A DNA stretch of 64,000 nucleotides, taken from NCBI GenBank assembly GCA_002007465.1, contig LNAC01000108.1, forward strand, positions 2,096,135-2,160,134, written 5' to 3'. Numbering within the stretch: the first letter of the stretch is position 1; each line of letters opens with the position of its first letter. Of the stretch, positions 31,422-42,279 are shown piece by piece. This DNA comes from Ailurus styani (Eukaryota; Chordata; Mammalia; Carnivora; Ailuridae). The position numbers were made by a program, and so were the translations under genes. The notes below the pieces were generated by a model. That model ran no database searches. It was not told the DNA's origin and worked only from the letters and a program-made list of their open reading frames with translations.

Positions 31422-31500
31422 GTGACGCATAATGCAATCAGATGACATTTAAATATTCATAAAAAAGCATGCAGATGTGAGCGAGAGACGGGTGGGCCAG
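31422..31500. promoter_or_regulatory. Small candidate CNE
   Basis: Repeat-free AT-rich island with tgacgcataatgcaatcaga (CRE/POU-like cores) followed by catttaaatattcataaaaa. Conservation is inferred from texture. Confidence 0.35.
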
Positions 31501-31764
31501 TGTGGGAGGGACGGAAAGAAAGAGATTGGGAACCACAGGCCGCATTTTCCGGAGTGAGAAAGGGCATTTGGGATCATTTAGTTTGACCTTTAACTGTGGG
31601 AGGAATTTCTTTCCAGCATCCTGATTGGCACACCGACAGGGAGCTTACTCCCTCCTAAAGCAAGATGGTCCATCCTCGCTGGAGAGTGGATGAGGTCTGG
31701 CTTCCTGAGGAGCCAGGGAGGGAGTGGGGCAGAAGGAAACCAACACCCGTTTGGGGATCAGGAG

Positions 31765-31885
31765 ACCTGGCTTCTCGACCCAGCCTGGGTGCTCCTGGCT
31801 GTGTGACCTGGAGGAAGTCCCTCCACCTCTCTGAGCCTCGGTGTCTCATCTGTGAGGCACGGACACCTTCCTCACCAGGAGTCTG
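31765..31885 (+). mobile_element. MIR SINE
   Basis: 'gctgtgtgacctggaggaag', 'cctctctgagcctcggtgtc' and 'tcatctgtgaggcacgg'. Confidence 0.75.
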
Positions 31886-31889
31886 TGGG

Positions 31890-32205
31890 CGTTAATGAGC
31901 TGGGGAGAGCAGCTGCCTTGGCTACGGGGCCAGGACCCTCGGCTGGGTTGGGGGTTCTCTGGATGGCCTCTTGAGGCAGGGTGGGGGGGACAGCCAAGGT
32001 CTGTGGGCCCCTGGGTTTCTGGGGTTCATCCTTGGAGGCTCCAGGTGGTGGCCAGCTTCAGTAATTGTCACGGAGGAGGCTCGATGGGGGCCAAGGTCAC
32101 TCTTCAGTCATGTCCAGCTGCTTAGGGCTAGAATGGACGTCAGCGAGGGGTGGACAGCAGCAGACCCAGCCGTGCAGAGTGGGACAGATGGGATAAAGAC
32201 AGGAG
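31890..32205. other. Unassigned GC-rich DNA
   Basis: No gene or repeat recognised. Confidence 0.3.
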
Positions 32206-32209
32206 CCAA

Positions 32210-32305
32210 GGAGTGCAGTCCGCTTTTCGACTGACTCTGTGGTCTTGGGCAAAAGTCCTAACTTCTCAGACCCTTAGTCGCTCTATCTGAAAATAGCCAG
32301 AACTT
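32210..32305 (+). mobile_element. MIR SINE fragment
   Basis: 'gactctgtggtcttgggcaa' followed by 'aagtcctaacttctcagacc' and 'cttagtcgctctatctgaaa'. Confidence 0.65.
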
Positions 32306-32309
32306 CCTG

Positions 32310-33185
32310 GAGATGTTCAAAGGTTGGGGAGGCAGGGTCTCATAAAATGCCAAAAAATGCCATGCAGGTGGGGGTATAGGGGCTCCCAAGAGACATGTGG
32401 GGCCATGGGGGTCTGAGGAGGAGGGCAGAGGGCCGTTGGCTTGGCCAGACTCAGGGTTATGCCTCTGAACTGGAGGCAGCAGAGGAGAAGCAGAACCCTG
32501 CCCATGCCTTTACGACCCAGAGCAGGATAGGGCACTGAGGGCCCTAGTCTCACTTCCTATCCGGTACAGGGATCCCCACGACTGGCCCCAGCTGGGGTTC
32601 TGGGCTTAGACTTCCTGACTGATGGGGAGCTCACTGCCTCCCACTGCAGCCCATGGCATTGCCAGAGGGTCTGCTGGGAATGTTCCCTCGGCTAGACTGC
32701 GTTCTTTCTCCATGGCCTTGTCAACGCCTTGGCCCCAGAAGGCTTGGGAAGGTCCAAGAGGCTTCTACCGCCGGGGCTGCAGCGAGAGGAGATCAGAGCA
32801 GTAAACAGCTGGATTGAAGGAACTTCAACTTCAACTTCCCCTGTGCCCTTGACTCTGCCTTCCTCTCCTCTCCCGGGGCCTTTCCCAGTGTGAGACTCCT
32901 CTCCCGGATATCACAATTTCTTCCCCCTGTAGCCTGCGAACCTACGGAAGGCTCTTCCATTGTAAAAATAAGCTGACAAAGAGACAAATAGTGACACCCC
33001 TCCCGAGACGGTTGGGGGGTGGTCCCGTCCTTTTTGCCTTGAAGCCAAGTCTCCCCAGCAGCTTCCATTCCCCATCCTGACTTCCTCATCTCCCACGCCC
33101 ATAGTAGGTCTTCTGCTCCCACAAAGACCTTTCCGAGGTCGGCAGTGACATCGTGACGTTAGGCTGTATGGACACCGCTCAGGGC
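32310..33185. other. Unassigned DNA
   Basis: No exon recognised. Reverse frames at 32793-33122 and 32911-33264 show no domain. Confidence 0.4.
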
Positions 33186-33189
33186 TTAC

Positions 33190-33700
33190 CTGGCTCACAC
33201 CCTGCCTCTCGTGGCTCCGGTTTTCTGCCCCCCGTGTGGCCCCATGAGGCTCTTCAGTAGTCATGTCCCCCAGGGGTCTGCACCCGGCTGTCTTCTCTTG
33301 CTACTCCTACACAGTCTGGGTCTGTCCACCTTGGTTACCTTGCTTGCCGTCTGGGTGCCTAGGACTCCTGAGTCTCTACCGCCAGCCTGGGCCTCCCTCC
33401 GGAGCCCCAGACCGGCACAACCATCTGCCCGCTGGCCAGCTCTCTCTGGATACCCTTCATGCGCACCACGTCTAACACGCAGTTTGCCATCTTCCTGCCC
33501 AGGGCTCTCTGCGTCAGGTGCCATCAACTCCACCAACCCGGGTGCCCAAGCCAGAAACCTGGGGCCCTTCTGCTTTGACTCCTTACCTTGCTTACTCTCC
33601 TACTTCCATTCAATCCCTGGGTCCCAACAGCCCCAGCTCCCAGATACCTCTCTAACCTGCCCCTCCTTTCTGTTTGGAAGGAATATCTCCGGCTGGGATC
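33190..33700 (+). mobile_element. L2 LINE fragment (RT region)
   Basis: 'catgtcccccaggggtctgc' followed by 'acccggctgtcttctcttgc' matches the L2 RT text for the 'PQGS-LGPLLF' block, and the downstream post-RT text agrees ('cccaagccagaaacctgggg'). The 251-codon frame at 33211-33966 overlies this remnant and is not a gene. Confidence 0.68.
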
Positions 33701-33704
33701 ATTC

Positions 33705-33885
33705 ACACCGCCCCCTACCGGGGTCCCAGCCTCGAGTTCCCAGAGACCAGCAATGGGCACAGGGCTCTGCCCCTGGGAGGAGAGGAGGCGGCTTCAGGTG
33801 TCACAGATTTGGGCCTCTTGAGCCTGGAACAGATCAGGGGTTCTGTTTCCTTGTGACCCGGGGCCTGGCTCTGGGGAGAAGGGAT
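33705..33885. other. Unassigned GC-rich DNA
   Basis: No gene or repeat recognised. Confidence 0.25.
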
Positions 33886-33886
33886 A

Positions 33887-33956
33887 TGTGTGCGCGTGGG
33901 CACGCATGTGTGTATATCGTGTGCCTGCCCATGTGTGCGTGTGTGTGCACACTGGA
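33887..33956. repeat. Degenerate (TG)n microsatellite
   Basis: Interrupted tg array with CpG-bearing units. Confidence 0.85.
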
Positions 33957-34059
33957 GGGGGTGTGATCCGGGAAGGGCTGGATCCCCACTGTCCCTAGAG
34001 ATGTTTCCCAAGAGCCTGTCTCTTGCCCGTCACCCGCCCACACGAAGAACAAAGCTCTT

Positions 34060-34340
34060 TCCAGCTGACTGCCGCCCATGTTTGCCGAGACGGGCGTTGT
34101 ACATCTCAATTTTCATCACATGAAAATGAAATAAAGAACGTCGGACTAGCTCCCGAAGAAATAATACTGCACAGAGAGAAAACTCCTCTGCTGCCGGGAC
34201 CCCTGATCCCCTCTGCGCCTCCCGCAAGAGCTGTGCCCGCTGAGGTGTCAGGTCTCTTCTCTCTTTGGGGCCTTCAAAGAGGGTGTCACGGCTCTTACAT
34301 TTAAAAACACAAGGAGAGTCAACTGCGCCGCAGCGGCGAG
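34060..34340. promoter_or_regulatory. Candidate CNE
   Basis: Repeat-free block with 'tctcaattttcatcacatga', 'aaatgaaataaagaacgtcg' and further 'cttacatttaaaaacacaag', in GC-rich flanks. 34325-34410 is CpG-richer (aactgcgccgcagcggcgag). Conservation not measured. Confidence 0.35.
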
Positions 34341-34655
34341 AAACACGTCCCAGAACGTGCTGAGTGGTCGCTGCCAGCTCGCGCAGCTCGCCTCCGCGGT
34401 CCTGCCTGGATGCGGCTGCCTGGGCTACACGAGATGTTTTCCTTCTTGACTGGGAAAAAGCCACAGTTCCGCGCCCCACATGGGAAGTGGCAGTGCTCTA
34501 ATGAGCCCTGCGGGAGAGGGGGACAAAGCCCACACATACTGCCCCTTGGCCAGGGCTTCAGCCCCAGCTGGCCTGGACCAGCGGGCTGGCTTCCCTTTGG
34601 GGCTTTCCCTCTGCCCTCCCTTCCTCTGTCCCTCCCACTGGCTCACACAATAAAC

Positions 34656-34697
34656 GTGAACCTTGGCCGCTTCCTGGTGAACCTTGGCTGCTTCCTG
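34656..34697. repeat. 21-bp tandem duplication
   Basis: gtgaaccttggccgcttcctg followed by a second copy with one difference (c to t at the twelfth base). Confidence 0.93.
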
Positions 34698-34800
34698 CTC
34701 CATGCCAGGCCCCTTGGTAGATCCGAGGACATAGAGGAACAAGATGTGGTCCCTGCACTGCGGGAGCCTAGAGCAAGTCAAAGACACTGATGGGAAGATA
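34698..34800 (-). mobile_element. L2 3'-end fragment, antisense
   Basis: 'ctccatgccaggccccttgg' and 'gaacaagatgtggtccctgc' fit the reversed L2 3' end. Diverged. Confidence 0.5.
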
Positions 34801-34921
34801 GGTAAGCCCAGATGCTGGCCAGCCTCTTCCTGTTCCTTAGGATCACGTTGATTCAAACCCTCATTCCACAGCCTGGATGCCCAAAGCCTCCCAGGACTCC
34901 TGCACGTTCCTGGAGCCTTTC

Positions 34922-35130
34922 CCCATGTAGTGGTCAGGAGCACAGACTGGGGGCAGAAGCCCCGGTTCAAATCCATCTCCCCCCGGCCCCACTAGAACGA
35001 TCCACGGTACTCAGCTGCTCTGTGCTTCAGTTTCCACATCCCTAGAAGGCGGCCCACGTTGGTACCTACCTCACGTAGCCAGCACTTAGGGCAGAGCCCC
35101 ACATAAAAGATTCGCTCTTTACTCTCATTG
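34922..35130 (+). mobile_element. MIR SINE
   Basis: 'ggtcaggagcacagactggg', 'ccggttcaaatccatctccc', 'ctctgtgcttcagtttccac' and 'agcacttagggcagagcccc' give the MIR order. Confidence 0.72.
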
Positions 35131-35134
35131 TCGT

Positions 35135-36135
35135 TTCTAGCTCCCAGCTCCTGCTTGCATTGAATTAATTCAGTTTGTGCATCTTTTCACCCCCCTGCTG
35201 GTGCTGTCAGTTCTACCCTGAGTCTGTGCTCAATCCTTTTCTTGATGGACCTCAATCCTTTACTTTCTGTTCCATTAAAAAAAAAAAATCAGCCTCACCC
35301 CTAAAACAAAGCATGGCTGGGCACACAAAGTCCCTGTAGGTAGCGGACGTTTCCAAAGGAAGGCAAGAAGAAGGGATTTACACGTTGTAAGGCCAGCAGC
35401 GTAAAAGGCCATCTTTGATATTTCCATTCCTAAAAGCCCCTCAGCCTTTCCACCACCTGAGCATCCGCCTTCTGCTACATTGTTTTATTATTTTCCCCTT
35501 TGCTCCCCTCAGTCTCTCTCCTATCTCCAAATTCCCACTTACTTCCCATGCAGAGCAGTTTAACTAGCTCTTTAGGTTCCTTGTCTCCTGTCAAATCATA
35601 CCCTCGGGTTGTTACCTCCCCCCAAGTGTCATATCAAGGTATTTTCTTCTACAAAGACACTCATTTCCCTAAGAGGAATTCTGCTGTCGGATGCTGTATC
35701 ACTCAGGATCCAGCCAGGAAAAGAGGAGCCTGGGTGAACGTGTAGGACAGGAGGGATTTCATGCAGGGCGTTGGCCCCGCTGAGGATGGAAAAGTGGAGA
35801 CGTCCAATGGCCACGGTTCATAATATCGTGAAGCACATTCCTGCGAGAGAGAGCCGCGGTCCCAGTCCCCCACGGGGCCTGTGTTTGCTCCCGGCACCCC
35901 CAGTCTAGATGAATGGGGCCTAGGACAAGGGGAAGCTTCTGGGATCAGCAAGCGAAGGAGTAACAAAAACAGGGGTGCCATCGTGGACACGGGAACAGCC
36001 CCCGGGAAGCTGGAGGCAGGCCGACCTTCGGGAGGCTGTGGTCGACCGTCCCGGGACAGAAAACCATCAGCGGACCCCAACTGTTGGCCGGTGCACAGCA
36101 GCACGCCCGCCCCACCAAGGATGAGATGTGCGTGG
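35135..36135. other. Unassigned DNA
   Basis: No exon recognised. 35690-35990 (tatcactcaggatccagcca onward) resembles an old interspersed repeat whose family I cannot name. Confidence 0.35.
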
Positions 36136-36139
36136 GGCA

Positions 36140-36245
36140 TTGGCCCATCTTTTTACAGATGGGGAATCGAGGCCAGCGAGGCGGAGGTTTGCTCCCGGTC
36201 GCAGAGCAATTGAGGACCAGTGCTGGGGGTCCTGCAGCCCAGCTG
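36140..36245 (+). mobile_element. MIR SINE fragment
   Basis: 'catctttttacagatgggga' then 'ggtcgcagagcaattgagga', a MIR 3' half with CpG-rich changes. Confidence 0.6.
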
Positions 36246-36249
36246 AGGC

Positions 36250-37620
36250 CTCACCCCTGCATCCTTCCCCAGACCTGCGCACTGACAGCAGCACGAGTCA
36301 GGAGGAGCAGGAGAAGAGAGAGGACGCGAAGGTGAACAGAACCTTCAGATTCCGCTCCGAGGGAGACAGCAGAAACTAATGAGATCTCTGCAGGACACAA
36401 CAAAGCTGGGAGAGGCCTTTGAATGGCTGCAAGGGAAGGCACCACCGAGCAGTCAAGGACACACGCAACCTGCTTCTGGGAGGGAGGGGGGAGACGCAAT
36501 TAGCCGCGGTGGGGAAGCGGCCGGCAGCCCTCTCTCTGAACAGCCCTGACACAAGGCCCTTGCTCTCTGCCTGTTGACCTCGACCAATCTCATAAACGCA
36601 CAGCCTGTGAGAACGAAAGTCTGTCATTTGGAGATGGAACGTCCGGTCCTTCTTGGGTCAGGTGGGGCCAATTTGGTCTCGTTTAAAAGAGACAGAGATG
36701 GGCTCTGGGCAAGTTAAGCGGCAGAGCCGTGAGGTTCTCTCGGACTCAAGTGGGGACCCGAGGCCTGGCCTCAGACGCAGGGCGAACCGAGGAGGTGGCG
36801 GGCCAGGCCGAAGGGAGTGTGCGCTCCAGCCTGGACAGGGCGGGTGGGCAGCGGGGGCCCAGGCCACCCTCCAACAGTCCCGCCTCCCATGGTGTCCCTC
36901 CAAGAGTCCCACGGGAGGGCGGGAGGGTCCCACGTCCATGGCCTGGCTGCACTGGGGTCAGGAGAAGGAAAAAGCCAACTTCACGGCCCAAGGGCCATCC
37001 CTGGGAATTTTCTTCCTGTGAAGACAGCGTGGGAGAGGTACCCTCGCCCAGCTCCCTGCTCCCCAAATCCAGGGGATATTAGGGCCTGGGCCTTGGGGAA
37101 TCAACACCCCACAAATACACGTTGTGGCTCTTGCTTTGAAGGCCCACAGAGGAGAGGCACCTGACCACGGTCACCAGTGACCTCATGCTTCAGCCCTGCT
37201 CATGGTTTAAGGACACGTCTCCGTTCCAAGGGTCTGTGAGAGGACACGGGTTGGGTGTGGACTAGTTTTGGATAAGCTGCCTTCCCTCAGGGGCTGTGGT
37301 GCTCCAGGGCAGGTCCTCTCTTCCCCCTCTCTCAGGGTCTACCTGGAAGAAGTCCTTTCTGCGTGGGGACTGGGTGGCTTAGCTTCGCAGTGGACCCTCG
37401 GGTGCACCAGGCAGCCCGGGGATGGTGGCAGCAGGGGCCCAGCTGTGGAAAGGGGTAGCGACCCCAAGTCTGGACTGGGCAGCGGGGAGAGGTGGGAGGG
37501 AGCTGGGGGGGCACTGACTGCGGCTCCTTGGGCCTGCCCTGGTTTCCTGGGGCCCCCTCCCCTCTGCCCCCGGTCCTGGTCCTGAGCTGCCCTCCTCCCT
37601 CCCACCCTCCTGCTCTCCCT
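36250..37620. other. Unassigned GC-rich DNA
   Basis: No gene or repeat recognised. Several frames of 90-130 codons overlap in both strands, which argues for GC-driven chance opening. Confidence 0.4.
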
Positions 37621-37624
37621 CTTC

Positions 37625-37960
37625 TCCCAAGGGCACAGGGTTTCATTTAAGCTACAGCAATATCTGCTCAGGCAATCATCTCTCCCTGTCCGCTTTCCTC
37701 TGGCAGCTTGTCGCTGTTCACTCTGTAGCCAGGACATATTTAAAAGAGAGAAACTTTAAATTAAGTTTGGGAGAGTTTAAATGAAAAAAACAAACCCTCG
37801 CTATTATCACAGGTAAGAAAAAAAGCTTCTGGCTCCTGGCGGGGAATTACGGGCTTTCCTTCATCTTAGAGCTAGGAAAAAAATCATGAGGTTTTTTTAC
37901 CCTTGCCCTCACCCCCTGCCACCCAAGTGTCAGGTTAATTGAATAGGGAGCCTGTCTAAC
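37625..37960. promoter_or_regulatory. Candidate CNE
   Basis: About 330 bp of repeat-free AT-rich sequence: gtttcatttaagctacagc, 'ggacatatttaaaagagaga', 'aactttaaattaagtttggg', 'cgctattatcacaggtaaga' and 'caggttaattgaataggg'. No coding frame. One of the longer islands in the window. Confidence 0.45.
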
Positions 37961-37964
37961 TCAA

Positions 37965-38985
37965 AGTGGCCGAGTACTGGCCCAGCTCTGGAGGACAGGG
38001 CTCAGAGGCTCTGCAGGGTAAGAGGGAGGGGGATTCTTTCAGTTCAGTATCCTAGGCCTCTGCTTGTGGAGAGGGGAGGTGGGCTTGGAAGGAAGGAAGG
38101 AAAGAAGGAGGCAAGCCCAGCCTTGACCTGTAGGCTACCTGGGCCTGAGAGGGAAGGGGCTGTCCTGACCGTGACCCCCTGGGTGAGGCTCTCCTGGGAT
38201 TAGCCAGGATCTAATGGGTCCTCCTGAGTGCTCAGCCCTGTCCAGGGTGCAGCTGAGGGAGCATGAAAAAAATGGGATAGGTTGTATGGATCATTCCATT
38301 TCTTCCTGTAACCACTGCCTTCCCCCCACAACCCCAGGGTAGGGGAGGGGCGCTGGAATGGAGGGCAAAGACATTCATCAGCTGGGATATGGAGCTTGAC
38401 CATGCCAGGGATAGAGCTCCACGTCTGTCCCTTCCTCCCTTGGGAGGAAGGTTCTAGGTCCTTGGGAGCACAGATCTCTTGGACTCATCTTGGACCGGCA
38501 TCTGTGGAGCAGCCAATGAGGTGAGGTGAGCCCGGGGGCTACCTCGTTCTCAGTACTCAGGTGCTGCCTCTCCCGGGAGAGCCCCAGGGGGGGTGGTCAG
38601 GCTGGCTCTGCTTCAGGCATTGGGACAACTGCTTATTCTCTTCTTTCCTTGTCTCTTTTCCTGCCTGTGGTGAGATTTAGCGGGCAGGGATTTCGGGCGT
38701 GAATGGGGCGGAACGTACTAAACACGCTGTTGGGACCAGTTACTCTTGTCAGCCTGGGATGCCGACTGAACCCCCGAGTCCCTCGTGGTTCACCTGGGCG
38801 GGGTTTGGGGGGGCTAAAGTTTTAGTCCTTGGGAAAGTGTTTCTGTACCCCCTCTTGCCTACCCTATTTGGCAGCTGGCTGCTTGGGGTTTAGAGGTGGT
38901 ATCCCTACAATCTGAAACATTAGCTCCCCTAACATGAGCACTTACAATGGGCCAGCTTCAGGACAATGAGCTTCGCTGACATTGT
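37965..38985. other. Unassigned GC-rich DNA
   Basis: No gene or repeat recognised. A short ggaa-rich run occurs at 38089-38108. Confidence 0.4.
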
Positions 38986-38989
38986 CTCT

Positions 38990-39225
38990 CTCTTTTTTAT
39001 CGAGGTAAGGGATATCTTCCTATCCCTTTGTCTAATATTTGTCTAATTTATTTTAAAGATTGAGTTTTTAATTCATCTGAAATTTGGTTTTGTGCGTGAT
39101 AGGAGGTAAGAATCTACATTTATTTATTTTCCGGATGGTGATCCAACTGACTCAACATCACTTACTTTTTCTTCACTTATTTAAATGGCCACCTTTATGT
39201 TATACTAAATTCACATATCCTTTAA
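38990..39225 (-). mobile_element. L1 fragment, antisense
   Basis: 'tttttaattcatctgaaatt' followed by 'tggttttgtgcgtgatagga' and 'ggccacctttatgttatact' read as reversed L1 text. Confidence 0.65.
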
Positions 39226-39227
39226 TG

Positions 39228-39315
39228 TAATATGCATTTATTGAATTCCTACTCTTTGCCAGACACTATTCTAGGCATTGAAGATACAGCAGGGGACAAG
39301 ACAGACCAAAGAAAA
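39228..39315 (-). mobile_element. L2 3'-end fragment, antisense
   Basis: 'atgcatttattgaattccta' and 'ttgccagacactattctagg' then 'gcattgaagatacagcaggg', the reversed L2 3' end. Confidence 0.7.
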
Positions 39316-39419
39316 CAGAAGAAAAGCATAAACAGTATGAAAATGCAAAATTCTATTATCAGTTTTGACAACGAATACAACTGCATTCAATTTCCCTAAT
39401 GTAAAACAAAAACTCTTGG

Positions 39420-40595
39420 TTTGGATAAAAAATGTTAACTTCTTTCTTTTTAAAAAATTTTTTTTGTAAACTTATTTCTGTTCTAGTCCAAGAATAGTCA
39501 AATAAACCAGAGGAATCGAAGAGAAAGCCCAGACGCAGATCCTAGCACTTAAAATTGTTGGAAAGGTGCCCTTTAGAGTGTGTGGTTAAGAATAGATTAG
39601 TTACCACGTGACATTGGGACAACTGGTTGACTATTTGGAAGGGAAAAACATTAGATCCTCTGCCTCAGCGTCATCAAAATAAATTCTAGATGGATGAGTC
39701 ATTTAAACTATTACATTTTAGAAGAATCAAAAGGGAATATGGGCAAATATCTATCTGATTTTGTAGTGAGGAAGGTATTTCTGAGCACAGTGTTTTGAAG
39801 AACACACAAAGGGAAAGAATGACAAATCTGAAAACATAAAAATCAACATAATGTAGATCAAAATATCATAAACAAAATTAAAACTCAAACAACAAACTAG
39901 GAAATAGTATTTTTAACATATGTGATAGTTGAGGTGAAGAACTTTTACAGATCAATAAGAAAATCCAAAACCCTATTAGAAAAACGAGCAAAGGACATAA
40001 ATCAGAAATTTACAATAGAAAACGACACAAGGCCAATAAATATATGAAAAATTCCAGCATCATTAGCAATAAAAGAAGTTCAAATTAAAACAATGAGACA
40101 TATAGCTTGTTTGTCATCTTAGCCAAGCTTTTAAAAAAAATCGTAGCACTTTGGGCTGGCAAAGATTTGAAGGAAAGGAAATTCCTTTGTCCTATGGTGG
40201 GAGTGTGAATTGTCACAACGCCTCGGTAAGGCAATTTATTTATACAGATCAAAGGCTTTAAAATGTCTAGACCCTTTGATAAAACAAGTCCATTTATAAC
40301 CATTTCTCCTAAGAAAATAATTAGACATGTGCACAAAGATTTATTTCCAAGGAGGTTCCTGGTGGCATAGTACACAATAACAAAAGAATAAAAACAAACA
40401 GAAAAATGAAGATAATTTCTTTAGGATCCCCTAGGGGATAAATTACATGAGATTCATATGAGGGAATGCTATGAGGTCATCAAAAATCATGTTTCCAATC
40501 ATATTTAGTTTTCACAAAGATGCCCAAGATATAAAGTCAAATGGAAATAGACTACTGGACTATGATGTTGTATGGAAGATAAATTTCCAAGTAAG
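39420..40595 (+). mobile_element. Old L1 LINE, 3' part, sense
   Basis: 'tgacattgggacaactggtt', 'agaatcaaaagggaatatgg', 'aaaacgagcaaaggacataa', 'aaagaagttcaaattaaaac' and 'gtggcatagtacacaataac' give the L1M-type order from ORF2 end to 3' UTR. No frame survives and no TSD is visible. Confidence 0.8.
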
Positions 40596-40599
40596 TCTG

Positions 40600-41590
40600 C
40601 TCAATTACATGACCTGTCTCTACTTCCACCCACTGTCTGCTGCTTCTGCCAGGTGCTGCTTGTCTCTGCAGCTCTGCCTTCCCTCCTGGGGTCTCTGCCT
40701 TTCCCCAGGAGAACACCAGCTTTGCTGGGCACGGCCCCTCTCGCAGGCACCCTTCCCCTCCACGGGCTTCCAACATCTCCAGCCAGACCCACAGTCAGTG
40801 CACTGGAATCACCCAGTACTTGGTATTGTTGGGACTGTCAAGTTCAAGAATCCCAACCTGAAACATCTAGATGAGAAGTTATTGGTTCACAACCCATGGG
40901 GAGTAGAGAGATGTACTTAGAGTTCAGAAATGACCAGAGCCAGGAGTTTGATGTCCTTCAACAGCTCCTACTCCATGTCTCACCTCGGCTTCTCTTGATG
41001 CATTGGCTCTGTTGTCTCTACTCAGACTGATCTCACCCACAGGGTGGGAGAGGTTGTCACCAATAATTTCAAGGATCATGTCTCATGCTTAGCCTTCAGA
41101 GAAAGAGTGGCCCTTTCCCCTTAGTTCTGATAATTCTCAGAGAAGATGCCTGATGGGCCAGACCTGGGTCATGCCCTCTCCCATGTGGCGATAAGGTTCA
41201 CTTCTGTGATTGACAGCTCCCCCTTGAACCACAGGGGTGAGTAGGAGATGAAGCCGCTCCCCAGAAGAAGGCAAGGGAGCAGACAGGCAGGCAGGCAGGT
41301 CAAACTCCCCTCTCTCAGTAGAATACCGAAGGATGATGTTAATGTCCCCAAGGTCTTAGGGGGGATTTTAGTCCAATTGCTCTTTCTATTTTTGCACAAG
41401 TTCCCTCTCTCCTTCCCAGGAACATAGATGGGAGTCCAGGGAGCAGGGCCACAGGAAAATCACTCTTGAGACTGAGGCTCGGAACTCACACATTATCACT
41501 TTCACCCGCCTACCGTTGGCCGGAGCCACCCATTTGCCCAAGGCCAAATCAGCTGAGGGGAGCATTATCAAATCCCTCCTTATCACTTGT
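40600..41590. other. Unassigned DNA
   Basis: No exon or repeat recognised apart from a (ggca)n run at 41284-41300. Confidence 0.4.
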
Positions 41591-41599
41591 TTTAAATAA

Positions 41600-41942
41600 T
41601 CAACTTATAAAACAACAACCATATACTACTATACTCCTATTAGAATGGCAGAAGCAAAAACAAAAACAAAAACAGAAGCCCCCCCCCAAAAACACACCCC
41701 AAACCCAGAAAAACCCCCAACAAACCAAAACTGATGATACCAAGTGCTGGTGAGAATGCAGAGAAACTGGAAGTCTTCGGCTTTGCCAAGAGGAAAGCAA
41801 GCAGATAGAGTACCTTTGGAAAACCATCCAACAGATTTTTATAAAATTAAACGTATACTGACCATGTGGCCCAGCAAGTCTACCCCCCAGACATTCACCC
41901 AAGAGAAATGAAAACTTACACTAAGGCAAAGAAGCCAGATTC
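41600..41942 (+). mobile_element. L1 LINE fragment, split by a SINE
   Basis: 'ataccaagtgctggtgagaa', 'tgcagagaaactggaagtct', 'tgtggcccagcaagtctacc' and 'cacccaagagaaatgaaaac' follow the L1 3' region. It resumes after the SINE at 42164-42275 with 'aggactatagggccagagaa'. Confidence 0.78.
41650..41722. repeat. A/C-rich low-complexity run
   Basis: (caaaaa)n followed by a C9 tract and ccaaacccagaaaaa-type units, inside the L1 remnant. Confidence 0.85.
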
Positions 41943-42163
41943 CGGGGCACCTGGGTGGCTCAGTCGTTGGGTGTCTGCCTTCGGCTTAGGTCATGATCCC
42001 AGGGTCCTGGGATCGAGCCCCTGCATCGAGCTTCCTGCTCAGCAGGGAGCCTGCTTCTCCCTCTCCCACTCCCTCTGCTATCTCTCTCTGTCAAATAAAT
42101 AAATAAAATCTTAAAAGAAGAAGAAGAAGAAGAAGAAGAAGAAGGAGAAGAAGCAGCAGCAGC
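41943..42163 (+). mobile_element. CAN SINE with (GAA)n tail
   Basis: ggggcacctgggtggctcag start, box B gggatcgagcccctgcat, tail 'aaataaataaataaaatctt' then about a dozen gaa units and (agc)4. The TSD agccagattc is exact (41933-41942; 42164-42173). Confidence 0.95.
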
Positions 42164-42166
42164 AGC
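42112..42166. repeat. (GAA)n/(CAG)n trinucleotide repeat
   Basis: gaa units grown from the SINE's A tail, ending in a short agc run. Confidence 0.95.
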
Positions 42167-42275
42167 CAGATTCAGAAGGCTACATACCACCTCGCTCCAT
42201 AAGACACTCTGTGGAAGGAAGGACTATAGGGCCAGAGAACAGAGAATGGATTTTCAAAAAATGATTGACAACGAA
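42164..42275 (+). mobile_element. L1 3' fragment, right of SINE
   Basis: Continuation of the L1 at 41600-41942: 'aggctacataccacctcgct' and 'aggactatagggccagagaa'. Confidence 0.7.
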
Positions 42276-42279
42276 AGTG

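Noticed and set aside
33211..33966. 251-residue forward ORF
   Set aside because: Covers an L2 RT remnant and then a (TG)n tract; no continuous domain.
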